Counted from the first letter of the stretch, positions 8,673 to 17,551 are shown. The stretch: 64,000 nt of DNA from Asanoa iriomotensis (GCF_016862515.1 NZ_BONC01000011.1:85781-149780); one strand, 5' to 3'. Numbers and translations: made by a program. Notes: a model not told the origin generated them from the sequence alone.

Positions 8673-9245
8673 GTGCCAGAGAACGAACGTGGTGCGCGGG
8701 CCCGCACAAGGCAGGCGATCCTGTCTGCCGCGATCGAGGTGCTTGGGCAAAACCCGAACGCGGCCCTGAGCGACATCGCCGCGGCGGCGGAGGTAGGCCG
8801 CACGACGCTGCACCGCTACTTCCCTGAGCGCTCGGACCTGCTCCGGGCCGTCGCCGCCGAAGGCTCCGCCCGCCTGGACCGGGCCACGGCCAGCGCACGC
8901 CTGGAGGAAGGCACCGGCTGCGAGGCCCTCCTCCGCCTGTGCCGCGAGTACTTCGACCTGGGCAGCCTGCTCTCCCTGATCTTCACGGACCCGGACTGCA
9001 TGAGCGACGCGACCCCGATCGTCGACGACGGCTGCGACGACCGCTTCACCACGATGATCAACCGCGGCCACCGCGACGGCACGATCGACACAGGCCTACC
9101 CGCGCCGTGGCTGTCCAGCCTGATGTGGTCGCAGCTCTACGCGGGCTGGAGCTACATCACCCAACACAACGCCTCCCGCCACGAAGTCCTGGACCTCCTG
9201 GTCCGCACGGTCGACGGCGCGGTCACCCCCCGCACCACCAATTAG
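8673..9245 (+). CDS. TetR-family repressor
   Basis: A 190-residue repressor with an N-terminal TetR DNA-binding domain (residues about 10-55): AILSAAIEVLGQNPN, then IAAAAEVGRTTLHRYFPERS, where the recognition helix is VGRTTLHRYF. The C-terminal ligand domain (60-190) is not assignable to a subfamily. GTG at 8673 is preferred: it gives the usual N-terminus and fits the leaderless promoter. Divergent from the ABC exporter across an 8-4-8 palindrome, so it very probably controls that exporter in response to the exported compound. Confidence 0.9.
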   Translation: MPENERGARARTRQAILSAAIEVLGQNPNAALSDIAAAAEVGRTTLHRYFPERSDLLRAVAAEGSARLDRATASARLEEGTGCEALLRLCREYFDLGSLLSLIFTDPDCMSDATPIVDDGCDDRFTTMINRGHRDGTIDTGLPAPWLSSLMWSQLYAGWSYITQHNASRHEVLDLLVRTVDGAVTPRTTN

Positions 9246-9255
9246 GACCATTTCT

Positions 9256-9327
9256 CCCGGGCCCGCCGTGGGCACGACCGCCGCTCCCGCCGGACACCGC
9301 TCCGCTTCGCTCCGCTGCCAGGCCCGC
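9256..9327 (-). repeat. Dispersed GC-rich repeat, inverted copy
   Basis: Read on the minus strand, this 72-bp stretch matches the two copies at 55741-55809 and 55905-55977. All share CCTGGCAGCG, then after a variable AGCG/GCGG stretch CCGGCGGGAGC, a CGGT(C/T)G block and a closing CGGG. It lies between the TetR gene and a hairpin. It contains no plausible gene. Confidence 0.7.
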
Positions 9328-9340
9328 ATTGGCAAATCTT

Positions 9341-9376
9341 GGTAATCGGTTGCTGCTACCGCAGCAATGGATTACC
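9341..9376 (+). terminator. Long hairpin downstream of the TetR gene
   Basis: A stem of about 16 bp with one mismatch and one G-U pair: GGTAATC pairs with GATTACC on the outside and TTGCTGC with GCAGCAA inside, loop TACC. No long T run follows. It lies 95 nt after the TetR stop, in the 304-nt gap 9246-9549; the rest of the gap (9377-9549) shows no gene. Confidence 0.55.
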
Positions 9377-9549
9377 AACGTCCGCCGCGCGCGCCACATC
9401 CCCCGGGTCTACCGATGGGAGCTGCCGCGCCCGGAGGCTCGCGAAGCGTGCCGGGCCAGCGAAGAACAGCAGCCGGGCTTGACAGGACACTCCCGCCGGA
9501 TGCCGCGTAAGCGACGCCTGCCGAAGAAGGTGGAGCGTGCGCGGTGCGG

Positions 9550-10092
9550 TCAGTTAGGGCAGAGGGTGTCCAGGCGGTCCTGGATCGCGCCCAGGGTGGC
9601 GTCGTCGATGGTTGCCACATTGGACGTCATCGAGTCGACCTGGACCGCCAGCTGCGACAGCGTGGTCTTGAGCTGGGCGTCCGTCGCCGTCGTCGAGGCC
9701 TTGCGGAGGTCGGCCGCCCAGGTGTCGAGCGTGGTGCCCAGCTTCTTCTCTGCGGCCGCCTCGGCGGTCTTGTCGTTCTTGCCCTGCGCCTCCAGCACCG
9801 CCGTGAGTTGCTGGACGAATGCCGTCGTGCCGGTCTCGCTCGCCTTGAGCACGTCGGCGCAGATCTGCGTCGCGTTGCCGCCCGCCTTCGCGGTCGGCTC
9901 CGGGCCCAGCGAGATCTTCGGCGCCGCGGTGCCCAACGGGGCGGCGCCCGACGGGGTCGCACCAGGGGACGAAGACGGCGCCGCGCTCCCGCCGGGGGTG
10001 GCGCTCGCGTCACCGCGGCCCTCCACGTCCGCGGAGCAACCGGCGACAAGGAACAGGGCGACGGATACGACGAGCAAGCGACGCAGGCGCAT
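9550..10092 (-). CDS. Small secreted lipoprotein
   Basis: A 180-residue protein with a lipoprotein signal peptide: MRLRR, a hydrophobic stretch LLVVSVALFLV, and lipobox VAGC with Cys19 as the lipidated residue. Residues 20-70 are a Ser/Pro/Ala/Gly-rich linker typical of actinobacterial cell-surface lipoproteins. Residues 75-180 are mostly helical, with one Cys near each end (Cys78 and Cys178, ICAD and LCPN) that could form a disulfide. I do not recognise the domain. Monocistronic by position, between repeat-bearing gaps on both sides. Confidence 0.85.
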   Translation of the reverse strand: MRLRRLLVVSVALFLVAGCSADVEGRGDASATPGGSAAPSSSPGATPSGAAPLGTAAPKISLGPEPTAKAGGNATQICADVLKASETGTTAFVQQLTAVLEAQGKNDKTAEAAAEKKLGTTLDTWAADLRKASTTATDAQLKTTLSQLAVQVDSMTSNVATIDDATLGAIQDRLDTLCPN

Positions 10093-10174
10093 CGGGGTGT
10101 GTCCTCCGGGGGTGGCGGCGGAACGATGCCGCGACCCTAACGCGCATTCATGAGCCCTGCTCGTCCGACCCCGC

Positions 10175-10357
10175 ACACGCCGCCGGCCGGCCAGCAAATC
10201 GCCGCCACCTAGGCCCGCCGCAACCCAACCCCCAGACACGCCACCGGCCAGCCAACAAATCACCGCCACCCAGGCCCGCCGCAACCCAACCCCCAGACAC
10301 GCCACCGGCCAGCCAGCGAAACGCCGCCACCCAGGCCCGCCGCGGCTTGACCCCGGA
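10175..10357. repeat. 61-bp tandem repeat, three copies
   Basis: The block running ACACGCC ... CCGGCCAGCC ... CAGGCCCGCCGC ... CCCAACCCCCAG recurs with a period of 61 nt: ACACGCC occurs at 10175, 10236 and 10297, and a diverged ATATGCC starts a partial fourth copy at 10357. Copies 1 and 2 are nearly identical, copy 3 diverges at its 3' end. As 61 is not a multiple of three, the repeat is not a protein repeat. Confidence 0.8.
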
Positions 10358-10363
10358 TATGCC

Positions 10364-10399
10364 GCTGGCCGGCCACCCCCAGGGAGGTGGCCGGCCAGC
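10364..10399 (-). terminator. Strong hairpin after rne
   Basis: A perfect 14-bp inverted repeat (10364-10377 with 10386-10399) around an 8-nt loop, starting 14 nt beyond the rne stop on the minus strand. No T run follows. Very stable T-less stems of this sort are common at gene ends in high-GC actinobacteria. Confidence 0.7.
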
Positions 10400-10412
10400 G
10401 AAAGCGATCTAG

Positions 10413-13409
10413 CTAGGGACGGGTGCGGCGGCGGGCGCCGCCGCGGCGGCCTCGGCGGCGGGTTGTGCTGGCCTCGGCCAGCTCGCCGTCCTCGTCGTCG
10501 CCGGCCGCGTCCGGGTCGTCCGTGCCGGCCAACCGGCCGTTGCTCGCCGGTGCGACGTCCGGTGCCTCGACCTCGTCGACCGGGTCCAGGACGACGTCGT
10601 CGTAGCGGGACAGGTCGTACCCCATCGTGTCGTCCTCGTCGTTGACCACCGCGGGCTCGACGGTGTCCGGCGCCGACGACTGCGGCGCCGCCGCCTTCCG
10701 ACCCCGACGCCGCGAAGAAGAGGACGACGCGGACGCGGCGGTGGCAGCGGGCGCGGCCGCGACGGCCTTGACCTTGTCGGCGGAGCCCGCACCGTTGGCG
10801 CCGTGGCTGTGGGCCGACGAGCCCGACGGGGCACCCTTCACCGGCACCGGCTCCGTGTGGATGATCAGGCCGCGGCCCTTGCAGACCTCGCACGTCTCCG
10901 AGAACGCCTCCAGCAGACCGGCGCCGATCCGCTTCCGCGTCATCTGCACCAGACCAAGCGAGGTGATCTCGGTGACCTGGTGCTTGGTGCGGTCCCGGCC
11001 CAGGCACTCGGTCAGCCGCCGCAGCACCAGCTCGCGGTTGCTCTCCAGCACCATGTCGATGAAGTCGATGACCACGATGCCGCCGAGGTCGCGCAGGCGG
11101 AGCTGGCGGACGATCTCCTCGGCCGCCTCGAGGTTGTTGCGGGTGACCGTCTCCTCGAGGTTGCCGCCGGCACCGGTGTACTTGCCCGTGTTGACGTCGA
11201 CCACCGTCATCGCCTCGGTGCGGTCGATCACCAGGTGGCCGCCCGACGGCAGGAAGACCTTGCGGTCGAGACCCTTGAGGATCTGCTCGTCGATCCGCTT
11301 CTCGGCGAACACGTCGACGGTCGACGTGTGCCGGTGCAGCCGCGGCACCAGGTCCGGCGAGACGTGGCCGAGGTAGGTGTCGACCATCTCGTACGCCTCG
11401 TCGCCCTGCACGACGATCTCGCGGAAGTCCTCGTTGAACAGGTCGCGGACGACCCGGATCAGCAGGTCGGGCTCCTCGTAGAGGAGCGTCGGCGCACCGC
11501 CGGCCGCCGCCTTCTCCTGGATGTCCTCCCACTGCGCCTGCAGCCGCTTCACGTCGCGGGCCAATTCGTCCTCGGACGCGCCCTCGGCCGCGGTCCGGAC
11601 GATCACGCCGGCGCCCTCGGGCACCAGCTTCTTGAGCACGTCGCGGAGCCGCTTGCGCTCGGTGTCGGGCAGCTTGCGGCTGATCCCGGACGCGTTGCCG
11701 CCCGGCACGTAGACCAGGTGCCGGCCGGAGAGCGCGATGTGGCTGGTCAGCCGGGCGCCCTTGTGGCCGATCGGGTCCTTGGTGACCTGCACCAGCACCG
11801 AGTCGCCGGACTTGAGCGCCTGCTCGATCGAGCGGGCCCGGCCCTCCAGGCCGGAGGCGTCCCAGTTGACCTCGCCGGCGTAGAGCACCGCGTTGCGGCC
11901 CCGGCCGACGTCGACGAACGCCGCCTCCATCGAGGGCAGCACGTTCTGCACCTTGCCGAGGTAGACGTTGCCGGCCATCGCGCCCGACGACGCGCGGGTC
12001 ACGTAGTGCTCGACCAGCACGCCGTCTTCGAGCACACCGATCTGGGTGCGGTCGGCGCGCTGCCGGACCACCATCACCCGGTCGACGGCCTCGCGGCGGG
12101 CCAGGAACTCCGACTCGCTCAGGATCGGCGGCCGGGTGCGGCGCTGCTCGCGGCCGTCGCGCCGGCGCTGGCGCTTGGCCTCGAGCCGGGTCGAGCCGGA
12201 GACGCCCTGCACCTCGTCGGAGGTGCTGCGGGGCTCGCGGATCCGGACCACGGTGTGCACGCCGTCGTCGCCGCCCGTGTCGGCGTCGCCCTTGCGGCGG
12301 CGCCGCCGGCGCCGGCGGGTGACCCCGTCGCCGTCCTCGTCCTGGTCGGCCTCGTCGGCCGCCGCGGCCGCGGGCTCCTCGATCTCGTCGGCCTCGTCGG
12401 CCGGGCCCTTGCCGCGCCCTCGGCCACGGCGGCCACGGCGGCGCCGCCGGCGACCGCTCTCGTCCTCGTCATCCTCGTCGACCTCGGCGTCGGCCTCGTC
12501 GGCCGCGGTGACCTCCGCGACCTCCTCGGCCTCGACGGGTGCCGCCTCCTCGCCGGTGCGCCGCCCACGGCGACGGCGACGGCTGGCGGTGGTCTCGCCG
12601 GTCTCGGTGGTCGAAGCCTCCGAGGTCTCGGCCGGCTCGGTCGGCTCAGCGGTCTCGGTGGGCTCAGCGGGCGAGGCGGGCGAGGCGGCCGAGGCGGCAC
12701 CAGCCCGGGTGCGCCGCACCCGCCGGGTCGGCGCCTGCTCCTCGTCGGGCTCGGGCGCCATGAACAGCAGAGGCGCGGCGGTGCGCCGGCGCCGGCTCGG
12801 TGCCGGCTCCTCGATCACCTCGAGCGGCTCGGTGGTCGCCTCTTCGGCTTCGTCCTCGGCGCCGGGCTCCTCGGCCCCCTCGCTGTCGGCCAACTCCGGG
12901 TCGGCGTCGGGCGCCCCGGCGACCGCGGCGCCAGGCTCGACGTCACCGACACCGGCGACCGGCTCGGCGGCGGGGTCGGCGAACTCTTCCGCGATGGCCG
13001 CGCGGGCGGACCGCCCGCGCCCGGGAGCGGGCTCGACGTCACCGACTCCGGCGGCCGGGTCGGCCGCGGGGTCGTCGGACTCCGCCGCGACCACCGCGTC
13101 GACGGCGCGACCCGCGGGGGCGGCGTCCTCGGTGGCGGCCTTGCGGCGCCGGGTCCGCTTCACCGGCGCGTCATTCGCACCCTCTGCCGGGGAATCGCCC
13201 TCGGTGTCGGCTTTGGCGGCAGTTGTCGCCTTGCGCCGGCGACGCGTCGCCGGCGGCGCCTCTTCGGGAGCAGCGGAAGAAGCAGCAGAGGCAGCAGCCG
13301 CGGTCGTCTTCCGGGCACGGGTGCGCTTGACAGGTGTCGCAGGCGCGTCGGTCTCGGCGGCGGGCTCGTTGCCCTGGACCTCGCCGCCCGTTGGCTCGTT
13401 CTCGAGCAT
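10413..13409 (-). CDS. rne: Ribonuclease E/G family endoribonuclease
   Basis: A 998-residue RNA-processing and decay enzyme. Residues 1 to about 440 are a long disordered region alternating acidic Ala/Glu stretches with RRRRRGRR-type basic patches, likely for RNA and degradosome-partner binding. Then come the S1-type RNA-binding fold (AGNVYLGKVQNVLPSMEAAF, about 475-495), the DNase I-like catalytic part with VVDVNTGKY (about 735) and DFIDM, which carry the two metal-binding Asp residues, and the Zn-link CEVCKGRG (about 840). The C-terminal about 150 residues are again disordered and basic. The ATG at 13409 has GGAG upstream. The order with DUF2344 and radical SAM genes upstream matches other actinobacteria. 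Confidence 0.96.
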   Translation of the reverse strand: MLENEPTGGEVQGNEPAAETDAPATPVKRTRARKTTAAAASAASSAAPEEAPPATRRRRKATTAAKADTEGDSPAEGANDAPVKRTRRRKAATEDAAPAGRAVDAVVAAESDDPAADPAAGVGDVEPAPGRGRSARAAIAEEFADPAAEPVAGVGDVEPGAAVAGAPDADPELADSEGAEEPGAEDEAEEATTEPLEVIEEPAPSRRRRTAAPLLFMAPEPDEEQAPTRRVRRTRAGAASAASPASPAEPTETAEPTEPAETSEASTTETGETTASRRRRRGRRTGEEAAPVEAEEVAEVTAADEADAEVDEDDEDESGRRRRRRGRRGRGRGKGPADEADEIEEPAAAAADEADQDEDGDGVTRRRRRRRRKGDADTGGDDGVHTVVRIREPRSTSDEVQGVSGSTRLEAKRQRRRDGREQRRTRPPILSESEFLARREAVDRVMVVRQRADRTQIGVLEDGVLVEHYVTRASSGAMAGNVYLGKVQNVLPSMEAAFVDVGRGRNAVLYAGEVNWDASGLEGRARSIEQALKSGDSVLVQVTKDPIGHKGARLTSHIALSGRHLVYVPGGNASGISRKLPDTERKRLRDVLKKLVPEGAGVIVRTAAEGASEDELARDVKRLQAQWEDIQEKAAAGGAPTLLYEEPDLLIRVVRDLFNEDFREIVVQGDEAYEMVDTYLGHVSPDLVPRLHRHTSTVDVFAEKRIDEQILKGLDRKVFLPSGGHLVIDRTEAMTVVDVNTGKYTGAGGNLEETVTRNNLEAAEEIVRQLRLRDLGGIVVIDFIDMVLESNRELVLRRLTECLGRDRTKHQVTEITSLGLVQMTRKRIGAGLLEAFSETCEVCKGRGLIIHTEPVPVKGAPSGSSAHSHGANGAGSADKVKAVAAAPAATAASASSSSSRRRGRKAAAPQSSAPDTVEPAVVNDEDDTMGYDLSRYDDVVLDPVDEVEAPDVAPASNGRLAGTDDPDAAGDDEDGELAEASTTRRRGRRGGARRRTRP

Positions 13410-13554
13410 GGACGTTCTCCAGTTCTGACAACCCCGGGCGCGGGTGAGCGCTGCCACGCAGGGTCGCCGCAAAGTGTTTCCGGTGCTGCGCGCCACAAGG
13501 GAGCGGCGAACAGACCGAAGTCTGGCGGGCTAAACGCCGATCGCGTCGCCGCGG

Positions 13555-14364
13555 TCAGCGTTCACCGACAACAGCCCCGTCGCGGTCCGCCTCCAACGGA
13601 TCCGCGATCGCCCCCTGCGCGGTCAGCCTGCCCTGCGCCAGCCGGGTCGCCCGTGGCGGGACCGGCGGCTCCAGGTCGGCCACCACGCGGAGGCCGGCAA
13701 GGACGTCATCGGGTCGTACGGACGGGGTGACCTGCCGCACGACTACGTCGAGTATCGCACACGGTGCCGCGGGGGCTCCGGAAGCCGCCGGACCGGAATC
13801 GATCACCTCGATGGAAGCGACCGCCGCCCGCGTGTCGAACGTGCGGCGCCCCTGCTTGGTCTGCCGCTCGACCAGGACCTCCGACGACTCCCGAAACGTG
13901 GCGACCGCCGCCGACACAGTGGCCGTCGACAGCCCCGGCAACTCCACCTGCCACCGCGACGCGTCGATGCGATCGGCCAGGCCCGACCCCGACGCGACCA
14001 CCGCGTCGAGCACGTCCAACCCCGGCGAGAGCGCCGCGTCCAGCGCACCGCGCACCCACGCCGGGTCGACCTCACGCTGCAGGCCGATCTCCAGGTATTC
14101 CGCCTCGCTCGCCGTGCCGGTCGGCGCCGCACTCGCGTACGAAATCTTGGGGTGCGGGGTGAAGCCCTGCGAGAACGCGATTGGCACACCGGCCCGCTTG
14201 ACCGCCCGCTCGAAGGCGCGGGCGAAGTCACGGTGTGAGGTGAACCGCAACGGCCCGCGTTTGGCGTACCGGATCCGGATGCGCTGGACGACGGGCGCCT
14301 GCCCGCCCTCCGGCTGTGGCTTCCTGCTGATCGCGTGCTCCTCGCAAGTTCGGACCGTTCGCAT
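13555..14364 (-). CDS. DUF2344 (TIGR03936) radical SAM-associated protein
   Basis: A 269-residue protein of the family found fused or next to TIGR03960 radical SAM proteins. It has the conserved IRIRYAKRGPLRFTSHRDFARAF start (residues about 29-51), and AFSQGFTPHPKISYASA (about 63-79). The ATG at 14364 has GGGAGG 5 nt upstream. The function is unknown; its constant linkage to rne and ribosomal protein genes suggests RNA or ribosome modification. Here its usual partner (17948-19882) is not adjacent: a methyltransferase/TetR/ABC cassette lies between them. Divergent from the methyltransferase by only 28 nt. Confidence 0.9.
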   Translation of the reverse strand: MRTVRTCEEHAISRKPQPEGGQAPVVQRIRIRYAKRGPLRFTSHRDFARAFERAVKRAGVPIAFSQGFTPHPKISYASAAPTGTASEAEYLEIGLQREVDPAWVRGALDAALSPGLDVLDAVVASGSGLADRIDASRWQVELPGLSTATVSAAVATFRESSEVLVERQTKQGRRTFDTRAAVASIEVIDSGPAASGAPAAPCAILDVVVRQVTPSVRPDDVLAGLRVVADLEPPVPPRATRLAQGRLTAQGAIADPLEADRDGAVVGER

Positions 14365-14392
14365 CCATCCTCCCACCACCTAGCCTCACGTC

Positions 14393-15232
14393 ATGAGGGA
14401 CGTCGACCCCAAGGCGCGCATCGCGGGTGTTTTCGATCGCGCCGCGCCCACGTACGAGCAGACCGGGGTCGAGTTCTATGGCCCGCCGGGACGCGCGCTG
14501 GTCGCCCACGCCGGGATCACCACCGGTGAACGGGTGCTCGACCTCGGCTGTGGCCGGGGCAACGTGTTCTTCCCGGCCGCGGCCGCGGTCGGCCCGACCG
14601 GCACGGTGGTCGGCGTCGACTTCGCGCCGGTCATGCGCCGGCTCACCACGGAGGCCGCGAAGGACCTTCCGTGGGTACGCGTGACAGCCGGCGACGCGGA
14701 GTACCCGGACTTCCCGCCGTGCTCCTTCGACGTGGTCACCGCCGGCTTCATGATCTTCTTCATGCCCGACCCGGCGGCCGCCGTGGCTCGCTGGGCCGGC
14801 CTGCTGCGCCCCGGCGGCCGGCTGGCGATCAGCACGTTCGCCGAGTCGATGACGGCGGGCACGACGTTCTACGCGGACCGCGCCGCCGCGCTCGCGCCGT
14901 TCCAGCGACCCGAACAGGCGCTGGCCGGCGACGCCAGGGAAGAGCACGACGCGCAGCGGGACCGGGTGCGGGGCTGGTTCGACCGGGCCGACCTGACCGG
15001 CGTGACGATGACGGAGCTGACCGTGCGCTCGCACTACCCGTCCGCGGACGCCTACTGGGCCTGGTGGCTCTCGGTCGGTGCCCGCCGCCAGCTCGAACGC
15101 GTGCCACCGCACCGGGTGCCGGCGGCCCGCGCGGCGATCACCGAGGTGCTCGACAAGCACCTCCGCCACCCCGGCGGCGGCTACCTGAGCGAGACGCCGA
15201 TGCGCCTCACGGTCGCCCGGCGGCCGGGCTGA
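14393..15232 (+). CDS. SAM-dependent class I methyltransferase
   Basis: A 279-residue methyltransferase. Motif I VLDLGCGRGNVF (residues 48-59) and post-I GVDFAP (about 74-79) show the SAM-binding Rossmann fold, closest in look to the UbiE/COQ5-like group. The C-terminal 90 residues form a separate substrate cap with several Trp residues (DAYWAWWLSVGA). The substrate is unknown. TAGCCT 7 nt before the ATG suggests a leaderless start. Its last 26 nt overlap the 3' end of a convergent TetR gene. A self-protection role next to an efflux pump is possible but unproven. Confidence 0.85.
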   Translation: MRDVDPKARIAGVFDRAAPTYEQTGVEFYGPPGRALVAHAGITTGERVLDLGCGRGNVFFPAAAAVGPTGTVVGVDFAPVMRRLTTEAAKDLPWVRVTAGDAEYPDFPPCSFDVVTAGFMIFFMPDPAAAVARWAGLLRPGGRLAISTFAESMTAGTTFYADRAAALAPFQRPEQALAGDAREEHDAQRDRVRGWFDRADLTGVTMTELTVRSHYPSADAYWAWWLSVGARRQLERVPPHRVPAARAAITEVLDKHLRHPGGGYLSETPMRLTVARRPG

Positions 15233-15779
15233 ACACCGAGTCCAGGAACTCGTCGAGCACCGCCAGGGCGGTCTGCGCCGGGTAGGTGTCGGTGAGCATG
15301 TAGAGCGCCAGTCCCTCGACCAGGGCCAGCAGCGTGGTGGCCGCGGGCAGCGGCATCAGCGTCGCGAAGAAGTCGCGCAGCCCGACCGAGCCGCGCCGCT
15401 GCACCTCGGCGACGTCGGGCCGGGTGGCCGCGTACGCGAAGAAGGCCAGCCCGACCCGGCCGTCGGCCCGCCGTGCCTCGTCGAGCGGCAGGAGCTGGGT
15501 GGCCATCGCACGGAGCAGGTCGCGCGGCGCCGGCTCCGGGCCTAGAGCGTTGACCGCCGACGACATGCGTTCCCCGATGTGGCCGCTGACCACGTCGAGC
15601 GCGAACAGCATCATCTCGTCCTTGGTGCCGAAGTAGTGCTGCACCAGGCCCGTGGTCGCGCCGGCCTCGGCGGCCACGTGGCGCAGGCTCACCGCCTCGA
15701 GCCCGCGCTGCGCCGCGACCCGCATCAGCGCGTCGGCGATCAGCGTGCGCCGCTCGGTGGGGTCGACCCGCTTCGGCAT
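15207..15779 (-). CDS. TetR-family regulator
   Basis: A 190-residue repressor. The N-terminal domain (residues 8-55) reads TLIADALMRVAAQRG, then LRHVAAEAGATTGLVQHYFGTKDEM, a textbook TetR helix-turn-helix with HYFGTKDEM at the end of the recognition helix. The C-terminal domain looks like those of the BetI-like group. Divergent from the DrrAB-like ABC genes with a 66-nt gap that holds two direct repeats, so it most likely represses that pump. Confidence 0.9.
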   Translation of the reverse strand: MPKRVDPTERRTLIADALMRVAAQRGLEAVSLRHVAAEAGATTGLVQHYFGTKDEMMLFALDVVSGHIGERMSSAVNALGPEPAPRDLLRAMATQLLPLDEARRADGRVGLAFFAYAATRPDVAEVQRRGSVGLRDFFATLMPLPAATTLLALVEGLALYMLTDTYPAQTALAVLDEFLDSVFSPAAGRP

Positions 15780-15789
15780 ACGGCCATGG

Positions 15790-15845
15790 TTTCACATTGC
15801 GGTCGTATTGACGGAGTCGTCGGCGCGTTTTACATTACAGTCGTG
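15790..15845 (+). promoter_or_regulatory. ABC promoter with two 17-bp direct repeats
   Basis: A clear housekeeping-type promoter: -35 TTGACG at 15808-15813, a 17-nt spacer, and -10 TACATT at 15831-15836, giving a start at about 15843 next to GTG-ATG. Two similar direct repeats frame it: TTTCACATTGCGGTCGT (15790-15806) just before the -35, and TTTTACATTACAGTCGT (15828-15844) over the -10. They are good candidates for paired TetR binding. Confidence 0.75.
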
Positions 15846-16790
15846 ATGCGAAAATTGGCGATCGAAGCGTACGGACTGGTCAAGCGCTATGGCGAGGTCA
15901 CCGCGCTGGACGGGGTCGACCTCGCGGTCGAGGCCGGCACGGTGATCGGCGTCCTCGGCCCCAACGGCGCCGGCAAGACGACGGCAGTGCGGATCCTGGC
16001 CACGCTGCTGCGCCCCGACGCGGGCTCGGCGGCGGTGCTCGGGCACGACGTGATCCACGCCGGCCACCAGGTGCGGCAGCTCATCGGCCTCGCCGGGCAG
16101 CACGCATCGGTCGACGAGGACCTGACGGGCCGGCACAACCTGACCATGGTCGGCCGCCTCCTCGGGCTCTCCCGCCGGGACACCGCGGCCCGGGCCGCCG
16201 AGTTGCTCGCCGAGTTCGGCCTCACCGTCGCCGCCGACCGGCCGGTGAAGACGTACTCCGGCGGCATGCGGCGCCGGCTCGACCTGGCCGCGAGCCTGGT
16301 CAACCGCCCCCGGGTGGTGTTCCTCGACGAACCCACGACCGGGCTCGACCCGGTCGCCCGCGGCGCGCTCTGGGACCGCATCCGGGCGCTGGTCGCCGAG
16401 GGCACCACGGTGCTGCTCACCACTCAGTACCTCGAGGAGGCCGACGCCCTGGCCGACGACATCGTGCTGTTCGACCACGGCCGGGTCGCCGCGCGCGGCA
16501 CGCCGACCCAGCTCAAGCGCCGGCTCGGCACCCAGACGCTCGACCTGCGGCTGGCCGACCCGGCCCGGCTCGACGACGCGGCGGCCCTGGTCGCCACGGT
16601 GGTCGGTCAGCTGCCGGCGCGGCTCGGCGAACGGCTGAGCGCGCCCGTCGCCGACGGCGCCATGATGCCGGCCGTCGTGCGCCGGCTCGACGACGCGGGC
16701 GTCGAGATCGCGGAGTTGGCGCTGCACCTGCCCAGCCTCGACGACGTGTTCCGGGCCCTGACGACGACGAAGGAGGAGGCACCAGCATGA
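15846..16790 (+). CDS. ABC-2 exporter ATPase (DrrA-like)
   Basis: A 314-residue cytoplasmic ATPase. Walker A GPNGAGKTT (residues 39-47), signature YSGGMRRRLDLA (about 138-149) and Walker B VVFLDEPTTGLDP (about 157-169) are intact, and the C-terminal 85 residues form the DrrA-type dimer/permease contact region. The transcript should start at the GTG just before this ATG, so translation is leaderless and either codon may serve. The permease gene overlaps its end by 4 nt (ATGA). Probable drug or natural-product efflux. Confidence 0.92.
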   Translation: MRKLAIEAYGLVKRYGEVTALDGVDLAVEAGTVIGVLGPNGAGKTTAVRILATLLRPDAGSAAVLGHDVIHAGHQVRQLIGLAGQHASVDEDLTGRHNLTMVGRLLGLSRRDTAARAAELLAEFGLTVAADRPVKTYSGGMRRRLDLAASLVNRPRVVFLDEPTTGLDPVARGALWDRIRALVAEGTTVLLTTQYLEEADALADDIVLFDHGRVAARGTPTQLKRRLGTQTLDLRLADPARLDDAAALVATVVGQLPARLGERLSAPVADGAMMPAVVRRLDDAGVEIAELALHLPSLDDVFRALTTTKEEAPA

Positions 16791-17551
16791 ATGGCGTCAA
16801 CCAGTGCCTGACCCTGACCTGGCGCGGCATCGTGAAGCTGCGCCGGCACCCCGCCGCGCTCGCCGACGTGGTGTTCGGCCCGGCCATCTTCCTGGTGCTG
16901 TTCGTCTACGTGTTCGGCGGCGCGATCTCCGGCAGCACCCGGGACTACCTGCAGTTCGTGCTGCCCGGCATGCTCGGCCTGATGACCCTGCTGGCCACTA
17001 TGGGCGTCGGCGTCGCGCTCAACCAGGACATCGAGAAGGGCGTCTTCGACCGCATCCGCAGCCTGCCCACCCTGCGGATCGCACCGCTGGTCGGCGCGAT
17101 CGGCGGCGACGTCGTGCGCCAGGTCGTCGCCATCGTCGCGCTGCTCGGCTTCGGCCTCGCGCTCGGCTTCCGGTTCACCACCGGTCCCCTGCCGGTGTTG
17201 GCGGCCTGCGCCCTCGCGCTCGGCTTCGCGCTCGCCCTGTCCTGGGTCTGGGTGCTGCTCGGCCTCGCGCTGCCCAACGCACAGGCCGTGCAGGGCCTCG
17301 GCGCGGTGATCATCTTTCCGCTCTCGTTCGCCAGCAACATCTTCGTGCCGACGGACACGATGCCCGGCTGGCTGGCGGCGTTCGTCGAGGTCAACCCCGT
17401 GCGACACCTGATGGACGCGCTGCGCGGCCTGATGCTCGGCGGCCCGGTGGCCCGGCCGGTGCTGATCACCCTGCTCTGGATGGCCGGGTTCGTCGCGGTG
17501 TTCGCCCCACTCGCGCTCGCCGCCTACCGCAGGCGCAGCCTGACTTCCTGA
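16787..17551 (+). CDS. ABC-2 exporter permease (DrrB-like)
   Basis: A 254-residue membrane protein with six predicted helices. ABC-2 features include FLVLFVYVFGGAISG in helix 1, the PGMLGLMTLLATM helix, and the NIFVPTDTMPGWLAAFVEVNPV loop, which is the ABC-2 signature region. It is translationally coupled to the ATPase by ATGA. Its last 28 nt overlap the 3' end of a convergent GNAT gene. Confidence 0.9.
   Translation: MNGVNQCLTLTWRGIVKLRRHPAALADVVFGPAIFLVLFVYVFGGAISGSTRDYLQFVLPGMLGLMTLLATMGVGVALNQDIEKGVFDRIRSLPTLRIAPLVGAIGGDVVRQVVAIVALLGFGLALGFRFTTGPLPVLAACALALGFALALSWVWVLLGLALPNAQAVQGLGAVIIFPLSFASNIFVPTDTMPGWLAAFVEVNPVRHLMDALRGLMLGGPVARPVLITLLWMAGFVAVFAPLALAAYRRRSLTS

Noticed and set aside
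10148..10330. A 60-residue Gly/Trp-rich frame over the tandem repeats
   Set aside because: The repeat period of 61 nt is not a multiple of three, so the frame changes with each copy; there is no ribosome site and the neighbouring DNA is a terminator.
10803..13730. A 975-residue open frame antisense to rne, and similar long antisense frames opposite ileS, valS and the BNR gene
   Set aside because: They mirror highly biased GC-rich genes, are rich in Arg/His/Gly, and match no family; the genes on the other strand have complete motifs.
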